64,000 nucleotides of DNA. Source: Lachnospiraceae bacterium UBA7060 (GTDB lineage: Bacteria; Bacillota; Clostridia; Lachnospirales; Lachnospiraceae). The notes under the pieces were generated by a model. The model was not told where the DNA came from. It saw nothing but the letters and a program-made list of their open reading frames with translations, and searched no databases. Location of the stretch: positions 81,066 through 145,065 of the forward strand of contig DLAA01000160.1 of assembly GCA_002493835.1 (NCBI GenBank), written 5' to 3'. A program made the position numbers and the translations under genes. How positions within the stretch are numbered: position 1 is the first letter of the stretch; the number at the start of each line of letters is the position of its first letter. Shown piece by piece: positions 1 to 8,562 of the stretch.

Positions 1-1628
1 CCTTTCGTGCCCCGCCTGTGCAGCCACCCTCTCACCTTATGGCTTATACGGATATTCCACAAATCCCGCAGAAGCAGATAGTACGCCGTGTAAAAGATTC
101 CAAAATTATAGACCAGATACCGCTGCTGTCCGAAAAACACGATGGATATCAAAATGATCATCACCGCATTCGTTCCCAGGACAAGAGCCATAAATTCAGC
201 CGTCCTGTTTCTCACCCGTCTGTCCGCATATCCCCAGACCATCAGGCCAAACGCAGACAAATAGAGAAACAGCGTCACCAGATGGCACAAAAGATAAATG
301 GGCCTGATCTGAAAGAAAACGGTGCAGATGAATGCCTGCGGAAGCAGCATCAGCGTGTGATAAAGGAAACGTCCCAAATGCGCCTTAATCAAGGTTATCC
401 CTATCGTCTGCAGATGGGAATTTCGGATATTGCTGAAATCATCCGATAGAATAATCTCCGGATAATTGGCGGCATAGTACTCTGAGGGAATTCTCAGGCA
501 GGTCTTCCCCGCTCTTCCAATCCCGCCCACAATGTCCTGCCATATCCACAGACTTTTTGTCTCATAGGCATAGCGCTGTTTTTCCCTGTCAACCGCCTCA
601 TACAGTTCCAGATAAAGTCCCCGCAGCATCTCATCCTCAAACAGCGCTGCGTCCTCCAATTCCGCCTCATACATGCCTCTGGAAAAAATTAAGCTTACAT
701 ACTGGCTTGTGGCAAACCATTTGTTCACCAGCTCATCCGGTGCCGTTTCCCCCTGCTCCTTCTCCGGAGACGTCCCCTCCTGCACCGTATTTTCCACAGC
801 GTAAATTCCGCTTTTTGAAAGGTACGCCTCATATTCTTCCGGACACTGCACTCTCATAACAAATTCGGGAAACTTTTCACCCTCCGGGAATTTTCCATCC
901 ACTGTTATCATGTCTTTATAGGCGGACGTCATTTGGGATACACAAAAAATTCCCGCCAGTCCTATGCCAAGACACCCTGCCATTCCCGCCGCGAAGCGCA
1001 CCCACAAATAATGATTCCTCTTGTGATCCCCCAAACTGCAAATAATATAGATAAATACAATGCCGCAGACTCCAAACAAAATTTGGAGCTGCGAGCGCAC
1101 CATAGAAAGCAGCAGTGCCATCCCAAGAGATCCGGCAAACCAGGTCAGTTTTTTTCCCCATATCGCTTTGAGAAGGACAATCACAAACAGATAAAACAGC
1201 GAATATGCCAGCCCTTCCGTCAAGATCTGCTGTGTGGCCATACTGCCCGGCATTTCTGTCGTGTAGGGGACCAGTGTCAGCAGGAAAAGAAAACCGGATT
1301 CCCAATACTTCAAATCAAATTCTTTCGCTGTCACTTTTACAAAAGCGATAACGCACACGGCCGCGAGCGCCGCCTGCTGCGTGATTACCACCTGCAAATA
1401 TACGGCGTCCCCAAATAACCACTGATTCAACAGCAAAAAAAGCGGATAAACGGGCATAACTCCCTCAATGCGCTCCACTCTCAAATAAGACCCGCTGTCG
1501 TCAAACAAAACTGCCTCTCTCGAACCGACAAACCGGAAAACCAAAAACGCAAGTATCGAAAGAAAGAGATAAAACAAAAAATCTCTCTGCCTCTTATTCA
1601 GTTGGAACTTTTTTTCGCACTTCTTCAT
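1..1628 (-). CDS. Polytopic membrane protein, GT-C-like (3' end outside window)
   Basis: A reading frame opens at the ATG at 1628 and stays open to base 1, so about 542 codons are visible and the stop lies outside the window. The start overlaps the stop of the ABC transporter gene as ATGA. The product has an N-terminal membrane helix, then a segment with DDSGSYLRVE and PVYPLFLLLNQ, several further hydrophobic helices, a long hydrophilic loop in the middle, and a final run of helices. The same order of motifs (NDSEQYITMH, then EPLYPLYL) and a similar C-terminal end occur in the protein at 57367-58719, so the two are paralogues. An Asp-rich first loop followed by many helices is typical of lipid-linked-sugar-using GT-C glycosyltransferases, but I recognise no named family. 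Function as a glycan-modifying transferase is inferred from context. Confidence 0.8.
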   Translation of the reverse strand, partial: MKKCEKKFQLNKRQRDFLFYLFLSILAFLVFRFVGSREAVLFDDSGSYLRVERIEGVMPVYPLFLLLNQWLFGDAVYLQVVITQQAALAAVCVIAFVKVTAKEFDLKYWESGFLFLLTLVPYTTEMPGSMATQQILTEGLAYSLFYLFVIVLLKAIWGKKLTWFAGSLGMALLLSMVRSQLQILFGVCGIVFIYIICSLGDHKRNHYLWVRFAAGMAGCLGIGLAGIFCVSQMTSAYKDMITVDGKFPEGEKFPEFVMRVQCPEEYEAYLSKSGIYAVENTVQEGTSPEKEQGETAPDELVNKWFATSQYVSLIFSRGMYEAELEDAALFEDEMLRGLYLELYEAVDREKQRYAYETKSLWIWQDIVGGIGRAGKTCLRIPSEYYAANYPEIILSDDFSNIRNSHLQTIGITLIKAHLGRFLYHTLMLLPQAFICTVFFQIRPIYLLCHLVTLFLYLSAFGLMVWGYADRRVRNRTAEFMALVLGTNAVMIILISIVFFGQQRYLVYNFGIFYTAYYLLLRDLWNIRISHKVRGWLHRRGTK

Positions 1629-3412
1629 GCATCCTGCTCTCCGAATATTTCCGCTTTACTCCGCTTTGTCACCAAACCATCTCCCACTTCATAAATCACA
1701 TCCACATTGCGGATTGTGGATAGTCTGTGGGCGATAATCATCATCGTCTTCATTCCCTGCAGATGCTCAATAGCCTCCATGACCGCCGACTCCGTCTCAT
1801 TGTCCAGAGCCGAAGTCGCCTCATCCAACACTAGAATCTCCGGATCGTGATAAAGCGCTCTGGCAATACCGATCCTCTGTCTCTGTCCGCCTGATAATCT
1901 GACACCTCTGTCACCCACAAGAGTATCCAGCCCATGCGGCAGACTGTCAATAAACTCTGTCAGCTGCGCCTTCTCCATCGCCTGATGCACCGCCTGCTCG
2001 TCAATATCCTTCTCTCTCACACCAAACGCAATATTATTGCGGATCGTATCGTCCGACAAGTAAATAACCTGCGGAATGTAGCCTACCTGCGCATGAAAAG
2101 TTTTCGGCTTCTCATGCACATTGATCTGGTCCGCCATAACTACGCCCTTCTGTGGCGTGAGCAGTCCCAGAATAATATCCACCATCGTCGTCTTCCCCGC
2201 ACCGGAAGCGCCGATGAATGCCACCGTCTTTCCCTTTTCAATAGACAGACAGGCATCGTTGATTACCAGTTCATCCGTATCCGGATAGTGGTAAGTCACA
2301 TGTTTTACCTCTATACTCCCACGCAGATTCCAGTCCTCCCTTATCTCGTTGTCCTGCTTCTCTATATAGTCCGCAATCTCCGTCAAGTCATGATAGACCA
2401 AGTCCACAGAAGGGAGCGCATAGAGCATGTTAGTCGCATGCTCATTGATTCGGCCTACACTTGGCATCAAGCGGAAGGCCGCCACCGCAAACACGGTCAG
2501 CTGGGGGACATAATACTGCATGTCCGCCTCACCGAAGGCAAGCTTCACGATAATCGCCACAAGAAGACCTGAAATTGCCCCCGCCTCCACCACGTATTTC
2601 GGTATGATGGAGATCGTTCTGGCTATCCGTAAACCTCTTGCGAACTTGGCGTAATATTTATAGTATTCTTCCGTAAAGAAAGCCTCTCTCTCCAGAATCT
2701 TGATTTCCTTGATCCCTCCTAGAGCCTGATTCATCCACTGGAATATTTTCCCCTGGTACCCCTGATTATCCTGTCCCAGCTTACGGCTGTACTTCCTTGT
2801 GAAAAACAGAAAACTTCCCATACAGACAACCAAAAGCCCCATCACGATAATGGTGATGGATTTGCTGATAACGAGAAGATAGACAGCCATCACAAAGCAG
2901 ACTGCAAGCTCCGCAGCCAATTCCAGCGAGTAGAGGATTACCTGCATGAATTTCGACGTATCCTCCTGCAGGCTTCTCTGCAGCGTGGCAATGTTTTTGT
3001 TCAGGTGGAAGGTATACGGCTCCTTCATATACGTTTTCAAAAGCCGTGTGGACAGCTTCATCTGCATATTGTAGGAAAAACGGTAAATATAGCTTTTCTC
3101 TATAATTAAATAAATATTTTTCACAAGATATATGACGATGATGCACGCAGAAACACCTGCCAGAAATCCTTTTGCAGACTGAAAGCCAAACAGCTCGTAG
3201 ACCCATCTCAAATACCACTTTTCCTGAATGGTCTGCGGCTTTTCTATAATATTGATAAACGGCATGAAAATCGTGACGCCCAGAAGCTCCAGAAAACTTC
3301 CCGCCACCACCGCGAACAAAAGCGCCGCAATCTTCCATTTATCCTTCTTATCAAAGATATATCCCAGCTTGGTGAACATTCCCACCTTTGTATTCGTACT
3401 TTCTTTTCTCAT
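1625..3412 (-). CDS. ABC transporter, fused permease-ATPase, MsbA/PglK type
   Basis: This is a half-transporter of 595 residues with six predicted membrane helices followed by a complete nucleotide-binding domain. Walker A (GASGAGKTT, about 401-409), the ABC signature LSGGQRQR (about 506-513) and Walker B (LVLDEATS, about 527-534) are all intact. Proteins of this build (MsbA, PglK) act as homodimers that flip lipid-linked sugars or export lipids across the cytoplasmic membrane. The ATG at 3412 is chosen because it overlaps the upstream stop (ATGA) and follows a GGAAGGAAGAG ribosome binding site; a start 14 codons upstream is possible but less likely. Its neighbours point to flipping of a lipid-linked glycan. 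It resembles the transporter at 28136-29962 in size and plan. Confidence 0.9.
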   Translation of the reverse strand: MRKESTNTKVGMFTKLGYIFDKKDKWKIAALLFAVVAGSFLELLGVTIFMPFINIIEKPQTIQEKWYLRWVYELFGFQSAKGFLAGVSACIIVIYLVKNIYLIIEKSYIYRFSYNMQMKLSTRLLKTYMKEPYTFHLNKNIATLQRSLQEDTSKFMQVILYSLELAAELAVCFVMAVYLLVISKSITIIVMGLLVVCMGSFLFFTRKYSRKLGQDNQGYQGKIFQWMNQALGGIKEIKILEREAFFTEEYYKYYAKFARGLRIARTISIIPKYVVEAGAISGLLVAIIVKLAFGEADMQYYVPQLTVFAVAAFRLMPSVGRINEHATNMLYALPSVDLVYHDLTEIADYIEKQDNEIREDWNLRGSIEVKHVTYHYPDTDELVINDACLSIEKGKTVAFIGASGAGKTTMVDIILGLLTPQKGVVMADQINVHEKPKTFHAQVGYIPQVIYLSDDTIRNNIAFGVREKDIDEQAVHQAMEKAQLTEFIDSLPHGLDTLVGDRGVRLSGGQRQRIGIARALYHDPEILVLDEATSALDNETESAVMEAIEHLQGMKTMMIIAHRLSTIRNVDVIYEVGDGLVTKRSKAEIFGEQDA

Positions 3413-4008
3413 CTCTTCCTTCCATCCTCTGTCTGTGCAAACAGCGCCCCGCACAGATTACTGTGGGAATTTTGATCACTTATCTTACGTGCCGGAGCTC
3501 CGGCCCATGTAGTTCCCGCCTCTGCAATATCTCTTGTCACCACGGCGTTTGCACCAACCGCCACATCATCCGCGATGCGGACAGCACCGATCACCTTCGC
3601 ACCGCTGCCAAAATAACAGTTATCCCCAATCACAGCCGCCTCGTGGCTGCCATTTGTCGCTCCGATCGTCACGCCTTCCTGCAGACGGCAGTTTTTGCCT
3701 GCACGCACATTTCCATGTACAACGATCGTCCCGTAATGAGGAATAGAAAGCCCCGGCCCAAACACGTCTGGCGGAATCGTAAACCCGAGTTTAACACTCA
3801 GCCGGTGAAACCGAAGCTTATGCCATTTCCCTGCCAGCTTTGCCGCAGGTCCTCTTCCGCAGGACCCATCATACTCCACCTTCCGGAGTAAAATCTCAAA
3901 CTTCCAGATCTCATCTCCAAAAAGACGCGGCCGGCGGTCGTTCTGCCGTCCCAGGGCGAGCTGATCTAGTCGCAGATATTCCCGGTATTCCTGCCTGTTG
4001 TTTATCAT
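3409..4008 (-). CDS. Serine acetyltransferase-like hexapeptide-repeat acyltransferase
   Basis: The 199-residue protein has a left-handed beta-helix acetyltransferase domain. Hexapeptide-type repeats run from about residue 85 to 170, with IPHYGTIVVHG, NCRLQEGVTIGA, IGDNCYFGSGAKVIG and VAVGANAVVTRDI, ending with the typical WAGAPARKI turn. This matches the serine O-acetyltransferase (CysE) branch, which includes many acetyl-CoA-dependent transferases of surface-polysaccharide clusters. It is shorter than housekeeping CysE (about 260 residues) and sits among glycan genes, so O-acetylation of a sugar is more likely than cysteine synthesis. The stop overlaps the ABC transporter start. Confidence 0.8.
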   Translation of the reverse strand: MINNRQEYREYLRLDQLALGRQNDRRPRLFGDEIWKFEILLRKVEYDGSCGRGPAAKLAGKWHKLRFHRLSVKLGFTIPPDVFGPGLSIPHYGTIVVHGNVRAGKNCRLQEGVTIGATNGSHEAAVIGDNCYFGSGAKVIGAVRIADDVAVGANAVVTRDIAEAGTTWAGAPARKISDQNSHSNLCGALFAQTEDGRKR

Positions 4009-4036
4009 AACTTTTCTTACCCCGCAAAATCAAAAC

Positions 4037-4906
4037 CTATACAATCCTAACCTTAATCTGCCTTAAATATGCCTCATACCCCGCCGCGCAATTCGCCTCC
4101 TTGCTGGTAAACTCATGTTTCTCAAGCTTCATTTTGCCGGGCGCACATCTCACACACCACTCATACTCCATATCCATATTGCCGATATCCAGCGCACGGT
4201 AACCCCTTCTAAACAGTTCCACCGTCAGAAACTTTGCGGCCACACCCACTGACAACACAAACAGCCTGTCTTTCTCATAATTTGTGCAGGCGTCAAGAAT
4301 AGCGGGAACCGCCCCGTACGCGTCACTCGGCGGACAGATAATCCGCTCTATGCTCCGCGCCGTGTCAAACAAATCATTGCCGACACCATTGTGGGTTCTT
4401 TCCCCCTCCACAATTACAATATCCCTATTCTCCCATATTTTCCTGATTTTAGCAAACTGGGCGCCGCAGCCGCTTTTGTCCTTCGCATAATAATAGCACC
4501 GGGAGACAAAAGTACTGTAATAAACCCTGTCAGGATCACAGTATCTTTCATAAGTCTTTCTGCAAAAGAGCAAATGATCTCTCCAGAACTGCCTGCTCGC
4601 CTTATGGTGGTCAGAGAGCGTGGCAAAAATATCTGGAATGGTAACGATCAGCCCTTCATCCGGATAGGCCAGTATCTCCCGAAGCCCTTGCGCGATCTCC
4701 GGGCTTGCCTTCTGCAGCATCAGATCTCCACCCTTTATCATCACAATCTCGCCATCGCCGAAACGAACCATGCTTTTCTCTGTGCGCAGAAGTTCATCGA
4801 TCGTCTCATCGATGGAACACACCTGTATGCGGTTGTGCAGGATCCCTTTTTCATACAGAAAATAAGAAATCGCTGCCAGAATATCCTTTATTTTTTGTTT
4901 TATCAT
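4037..4906 (-). CDS. GT-D fold glycosyltransferase (DUF1792/SP_1767 type)
   Basis: The 289-residue soluble protein carries the RFGDGE motif near residue 48, the hallmark of the DUF1792 (GT-D) glycosyltransferases known from streptococcal protein glycosylation and polysaccharide clusters. In that family the DGE residues bind metal and nucleotide sugar. Further conserved-looking stretches are VIVEGERTHNGVGNDLF and a C-terminal DIGNMDMEYEW. It probably transfers one hexose to a lipid-linked acceptor at the inner membrane face. The start forms a TAATG overlap with the upstream GT4 stop, implying coupled translation. Confidence 0.8.
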   Translation of the reverse strand: MIKQKIKDILAAISYFLYEKGILHNRIQVCSIDETIDELLRTEKSMVRFGDGEIVMIKGGDLMLQKASPEIAQGLREILAYPDEGLIVTIPDIFATLSDHHKASRQFWRDHLLFCRKTYERYCDPDRVYYSTFVSRCYYYAKDKSGCGAQFAKIRKIWENRDIVIVEGERTHNGVGNDLFDTARSIERIICPPSDAYGAVPAILDACTNYEKDRLFVLSVGVAAKFLTVELFRRGYRALDIGNMDMEYEWCVRCAPGKMKLEKHEFTSKEANCAAGYEAYLRQIKVRIV

Positions 4907-6051
4907 TATGACTGCTCCTGCAGGATCTTCTCCCGCATCCCCATGACTGTCTCATAATACCTGTCGAAATTATATTTTTCCTCAAGTGCCAAGTATCCTG
5001 CTGCCCCCATCTTCTTCATATGCTCCCTGTCCGAAAGCATCTGATCCAGCTTCTCTCTCAAGTCCTCCTGTTCACAGTCCTGAAACAAATACCCTGTAAC
5101 GCCGTCCTCCACATAACAGGCCGTGCCATTGGAATCACTGCAGATCACCGGCAGGGAATAACTCATGGCCTCCAGCTGTGACACGGAAGCCATCTCCAGC
5201 GTGCTTGGAATCACATACAGATCTGCTGCCAGATACTCCTTCTCCATATCGCGCCTTGCCACGTTGGTCTTCACTGCAGCCATATCCTCCATATGGTGGT
5301 CCTTCACAAAGTTCCTGACCTGGCTACAGTAGTCCTTCTGGAAATGGTTTGTGGCTTCCCCCACCAGCGTCACATATATCTTATACTTACTTTTCAGCTG
5401 CTCCACCGCCTGTAGAAGCATCAGATGATGTTTTCTGATCTCATACTTTCCGATACAGAGAATATGTACCGTATCCTCAGCGAAATAAGTTCTCTCTGCG
5501 GGCGCTCTCTGCGGATCGACCACAAAAGGGACAAAATAATCATTCTCCCTGACAGCCGTCCCCGGTTTTCTTGTACCCATCACCGGCGTCATGCGGAGTG
5601 CAGGCGTCATACGGCCTGCAAGCCTGTGCAGCAGATCAGTCTTTGCGGGCTCTGACCAGAGCGGATTCTGGTTGTAGAGAATGCAGGGGTATCCCTTTTT
5701 TTTGCAGATCTGATATGCCGCCATGGAATACACCGAGCGCTCCCGCAGAATCACTACATCGGGTTCAAACCCGCAGATCAGTTCCCTCAGTCTGCGCATG
5801 GGCGGAAAACCATGCTGTATCTTAAACACAATCGCTGTTGGGTCCTTTTTGTGAATCACCTTCACATACAGAAAATCAATAAGCCGATACAGCGGTGAAT
5901 AACCAAGCACAATGGGCGTCACAAAAGAATAGTCCTCTATCACGGCGGCATAGTGGCTGATAAAGCGCACCTCATGTCCCCGTTCCTTGAGCCCCTTCAT
6001 AATATCCATCTGATTTGTATGATAACGCGGAGCCACAAACAAAAATCTCAT
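4906..6051 (-). CDS. Glycosyltransferase, GT4 family
   Basis: A GT-B fold transferase of about 381 residues. The N-terminal half begins MRFLFVAPRYHTNQMDIMKGLKERG, as in GT4 acceptor domains, and the C-terminal half has the donor-binding pattern LCIGKYEIRKHH, ADLYVIPSTLEMASVSQLEAMS and LPVICSD, where the Glu residues fit the EX7E motif. The ATG at 6051 is preferred: it has a TGAGG ribosome binding site about 6 nt upstream, and this start abuts the radical SAM gene with a 22-nt gap. A start at 6090 would overlap that gene and lacks a good site. Sugar and linkage cannot be told from sequence. Confidence 0.85.
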   Translation of the reverse strand: MRFLFVAPRYHTNQMDIMKGLKERGHEVRFISHYAAVIEDYSFVTPIVLGYSPLYRLIDFLYVKVIHKKDPTAIVFKIQHGFPPMRRLRELICGFEPDVVILRERSVYSMAAYQICKKKGYPCILYNQNPLWSEPAKTDLLHRLAGRMTPALRMTPVMGTRKPGTAVRENDYFVPFVVDPQRAPAERTYFAEDTVHILCIGKYEIRKHHLMLLQAVEQLKSKYKIYVTLVGEATNHFQKDYCSQVRNFVKDHHMEDMAAVKTNVARRDMEKEYLAADLYVIPSTLEMASVSQLEAMSYSLPVICSDSNGTACYVEDGVTGYLFQDCEQEDLREKLDQMLSDREHMKKMGAAGYLALEEKYNFDRYYETVMGMREKILQEQS

Positions 6052-6073
6052 GTCAAACCTCATTCCGAAGTGC

Positions 6074-7108
6074 TTACGCCTTTTTCCCATCTCTGAGTGT
6101 TCCGCCTTGAGGATGCGGGCAGATCTCCTTCAGGCTGTATTTGCCGCCCTTTAAGAATTTATGCTTCACCACCCACCATCCGGGCACCCAGATATATTTA
6201 TGCATAGCCGGCGAGGCGGACCCGATCATCCAGCAGTTTCTGTCACATTTTTTTGTACATTCCCGCACTCTCTGTGCCTGCTTTGAATGCCAAAGCTCGT
6301 CCCAGGACTGCTCTCTGAGATTCCCCATAACCGCCTTTTTCTCCATACCATTGCAGGGAATCACGTCACAGAAGGGATCGATAAAGAAGGCATTCTTCGA
6401 CATATCGCAGGGCAATAGTCTTTTATTGCCATAAATGTAATTGATTAGTCCATGATTAAAATAAGCGCGGAACCATTTTTTCGGCGATCTGCTCTTTAAA
6501 AGTTCGTTGATCAGCTTCTCAAAATTCTGCGCCACCTTGTATTTGTCCTCAATCTTATTGTCCGTCTTTCTGAAATAAAAAGAATTGTGCAGCGTCGCCG
6601 TGGCAAACTCCATCCCCATATCGTTGGCGATATTGTATAAGGGCACCAGATCCTCACAGTTCATATCCTGCACCGTCATTCCAAATCCCACATCGGGATG
6701 TCCCATCTCCACCAATGTCTTGAGCGTTTTGTACCCTCTGTTAAAGCCATCGGGGATGCCCCGGATCTTGTCGTTGGTCTCCTGCAGTCCCTCAATGCTG
6801 ATACGGATTCCTACTTTGGGAAACTCCTTGCATAGCGCGATAATGCGGTCTGTGAAATAGCCGTTAGTAGATATGACAATCCTGTCAGATTTTTTATAAA
6901 GTTCCCGCACAATATCCGGGATATCTTGTCTTATAAAAGGTTCTCCGCCCGTGATATTCGTGAAGGCCATCTCCGGAAGTTTTTTGATATCCTGGAGCGT
7001 AATCTCCTCCTCCGGCCTGGTAGGGTCCCGAAAACAATCGCACATATTACACCGCGCATTGCACCTGTAAGTCACAATTACCGTTCCGTATAACGTTCGT
7101 CTGGACAT
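6074..7108 (-). CDS. Radical SAM protein with SPASM-like C-terminus
   Basis: The protein of about 344 residues has the radical SAM iron-sulfur motif CNARCNMC (Cys16, Cys20, Cys23) followed by the NITGGEPFIRQD stretch that binds S-adenosylmethionine. Later cysteines (CDMSKN, CDVIPCNGM, CTKKCDRNCW) fit a SPASM-like domain that holds an auxiliary cluster. The family makes radical-based changes to peptides, cofactors or sugars. Its position between two GT4 genes suggests it modifies a sugar or the glycan carrier, but no substrate is evident. The ATG at 7108 is preferred because GAGGAG lies about 9 nt upstream; a start at 7147 has no clear site. Confidence 0.85.
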   Translation of the reverse strand: MSRRTLYGTVIVTYRCNARCNMCDCFRDPTRPEEEITLQDIKKLPEMAFTNITGGEPFIRQDIPDIVRELYKKSDRIVISTNGYFTDRIIALCKEFPKVGIRISIEGLQETNDKIRGIPDGFNRGYKTLKTLVEMGHPDVGFGMTVQDMNCEDLVPLYNIANDMGMEFATATLHNSFYFRKTDNKIEDKYKVAQNFEKLINELLKSRSPKKWFRAYFNHGLINYIYGNKRLLPCDMSKNAFFIDPFCDVIPCNGMEKKAVMGNLREQSWDELWHSKQAQRVRECTKKCDRNCWMIGSASPAMHKYIWVPGWWVVKHKFLKGGKYSLKEICPHPQGGTLRDGKKA

Positions 7109-7359
7109 GCCGTGGTTCTCCTCACATTGAATATATCGCCAGCTCATGCTGGATGTTCTGCAAATGATAAAATCAGATGCTCACGCATCTGCCACCATTC
7201 GCAATCCGCGCTTTCGCGCTCCTTGCTCATGTTGGCCCTTCACCCCGTGTGATAAAATCAGATGCTTCGCATCTGCCACCATTCGCAATCCGCGCTTTCG
7301 CGCTCCTTGCTCATGTTGGATGTTCGTCAAGTGTATCCATAGATTCATGCAAGCATGAT
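7109..7359. other. Repeat-filled intergenic region
   Basis: About 250 bp between the GT4 gene and the radical SAM gene. It holds a two-copy tandem repeat and a long inverted repeat (listed separately), plus part of a third copy at 7141-7165. The upstream region of the radical SAM start shows a ribosome binding site but no convincing -35/-10 pair. Confidence 0.7.
7166..7319. repeat. Two-copy direct repeat, 85-bp period, with internal hairpins
   Basis: Copy 1 (7166-7235) and copy 2 (7251-7319) are identical apart from one short difference in the first hairpin loop (GATGCTCACGCATC against GATGCTTCGCATC). Each copy carries two palindromes, AGATGC/GCATCT and GCGC-TTTC-GCGC. A diverged tail copy (GCTCATGCTGGATGTTC) lies at 7142-7158. 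No gene is present here. Confidence 0.9.
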
Positions 7360-7371
7360 CTATGGATACAC
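7331..7371. repeat. 19-bp inverted repeat over a stop codon
   Basis: The left arm (7331-7350) and right arm (7353-7371) pair over 19 bp with one bulged T and a 2-nt centre. The right arm contains the last codons and the TAG stop (7360-7362) of the GT4 gene. It could act as a transcription or mRNA-stability hairpin, but on the minus strand it is not followed by a run of T, so it is not a classic intrinsic terminator. Confidence 0.85.
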
Positions 7372-8562
7372 TTTCCTCACTATTTTATCACAGTATTCTC
7401 CTACTGTGTCAAAATTTATGTTTTTGCAATTCTCCCTGTATTTCCGGCATCTTTCGGGATCCTCCCACAATTCTTTTATGTGCCCGGAAAGCTCCTCCTC
7501 ATCGCCTCCGCGGAAAATCTCTCCCGTTCTGCCAGCCTCCACCAGTTCCGGGGCACCGCCAAGGTCGGACACGAGAACCGGCGTGCCATGCATTTGGGAC
7601 TCCATCACGGAGAAGGGGCAATTCTCATACCATTCAGAAGGATAGACAGAAAACCGTGCTCCGGCAATCAGCATGTGCAAATTTTTTCCCGTCACAAACC
7701 CTTTATTCTGCACATTTTTTACCTGGTTCACCTGTTCCTCCAACGGCCCTGACCCGGCAAACACAAAGGGAATGTCAGGAAGGCCTTTGCATGCTGCAAG
7801 CAGCGTGCCAATCCCTTTCTCCTCCGAATAGCGCCCAAAGTAGAGTACATAGTCTCCCGGCCCTGCCGCCGGCCGCTGCTTCCCCGCTGTGATAAAATTT
7901 TGCAGATAAACCGTCCTATCCGCCAGAACCGGATCCGTGTCCAACTGCTTTTTCATGAACATACTGGGACAGATAATCACATCCATCAACGCATAAGTCC
8001 GCCTGATGCGATAAAATTCTGCCTCGACAGTTCCCAACAGACTTTTCACCCGCGAATTGTGAATGCACCGATTTTTGGCGCATTCTATGAAGTGTCCGTT
8101 CCTGCAGGCGAAACATATTTTCCCTGTGGCGGGAATCCGCATCATATGGTTGGGACATACCCACTGATAATCGTGAGCCGTGTACACAAGCTTTATTTTC
8201 CGCCCTCTCTCCTTCTCGTAGGAACGCACAGCGTAGATCACCGACGGCGTGAGCTGAAAGTTGATATTATTCAGATGCACCACATCGGGATCCATATCTT
8301 TCAGCACCTCTTCCATCTTTCGTTTTGCCTCGAAAGAATAGATTATCTTAAAGGGATAGAAGATCTTTTGCAGCTTTCCTGTATGGAAATCCATATCTGC
8401 CGTATACCGCTGTGCGTGATTCCCCACGACGCGCCCCGCGTGCTCCATGCCAAAATACTGCACTTCATGACCCCTCTTAAGTAATTCTTCCCCAAGTTTA
8501 AAAATATAAGTCTCCGATCCGCCGTTGGGGTATAAAAATTTATTGACCATTAAAATCTTCAT
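7360..8562 (-). CDS. Glycosyltransferase, GT4 family
   Basis: The 400-residue GT-B enzyme starts MKILMVNKFLYPNGGSETYI, the glycine-rich loop of GT4 acceptor domains. The donor half has YVLYFGRYSEEKGIGTLL, GARFSVYPSEWYENCPFSVMES and TPVLVSDLGGAPELV, matching the EX7E region. Between the halves is a Cys-rich stretch (CPNHMM, CFACRNGHFIEC, NRC), seen in some GT4 proteins, that may bind metal. The last codons lie in an inverted repeat. The gene overlaps the upstream fusion gene by 4 bp (ATGA). Confidence 0.88.
   Translation of the reverse strand: MKILMVNKFLYPNGGSETYIFKLGEELLKRGHEVQYFGMEHAGRVVGNHAQRYTADMDFHTGKLQKIFYPFKIIYSFEAKRKMEEVLKDMDPDVVHLNNINFQLTPSVIYAVRSYEKERGRKIKLVYTAHDYQWVCPNHMMRIPATGKICFACRNGHFIECAKNRCIHNSRVKSLLGTVEAEFYRIRRTYALMDVIICPSMFMKKQLDTDPVLADRTVYLQNFITAGKQRPAAGPGDYVLYFGRYSEEKGIGTLLAACKGLPDIPFVFAGSGPLEEQVNQVKNVQNKGFVTGKNLHMLIAGARFSVYPSEWYENCPFSVMESQMHGTPVLVSDLGGAPELVEAGRTGEIFRGGDEEELSGHIKELWEDPERCRKYRENCKNINFDTVGEYCDKIVRKVYP

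Noticed and set aside
916..1305. Minus-strand 129-codon frame near the left edge
   Set aside because: It is out of frame with the larger membrane protein that stays open from 1628 to base 1 and has clear paralogy to another gene here.
7166..7319. Possible CRISPR array
   Set aside because: Only two long copies with a 15-bp spacer, no third full repeat and no cas genes.
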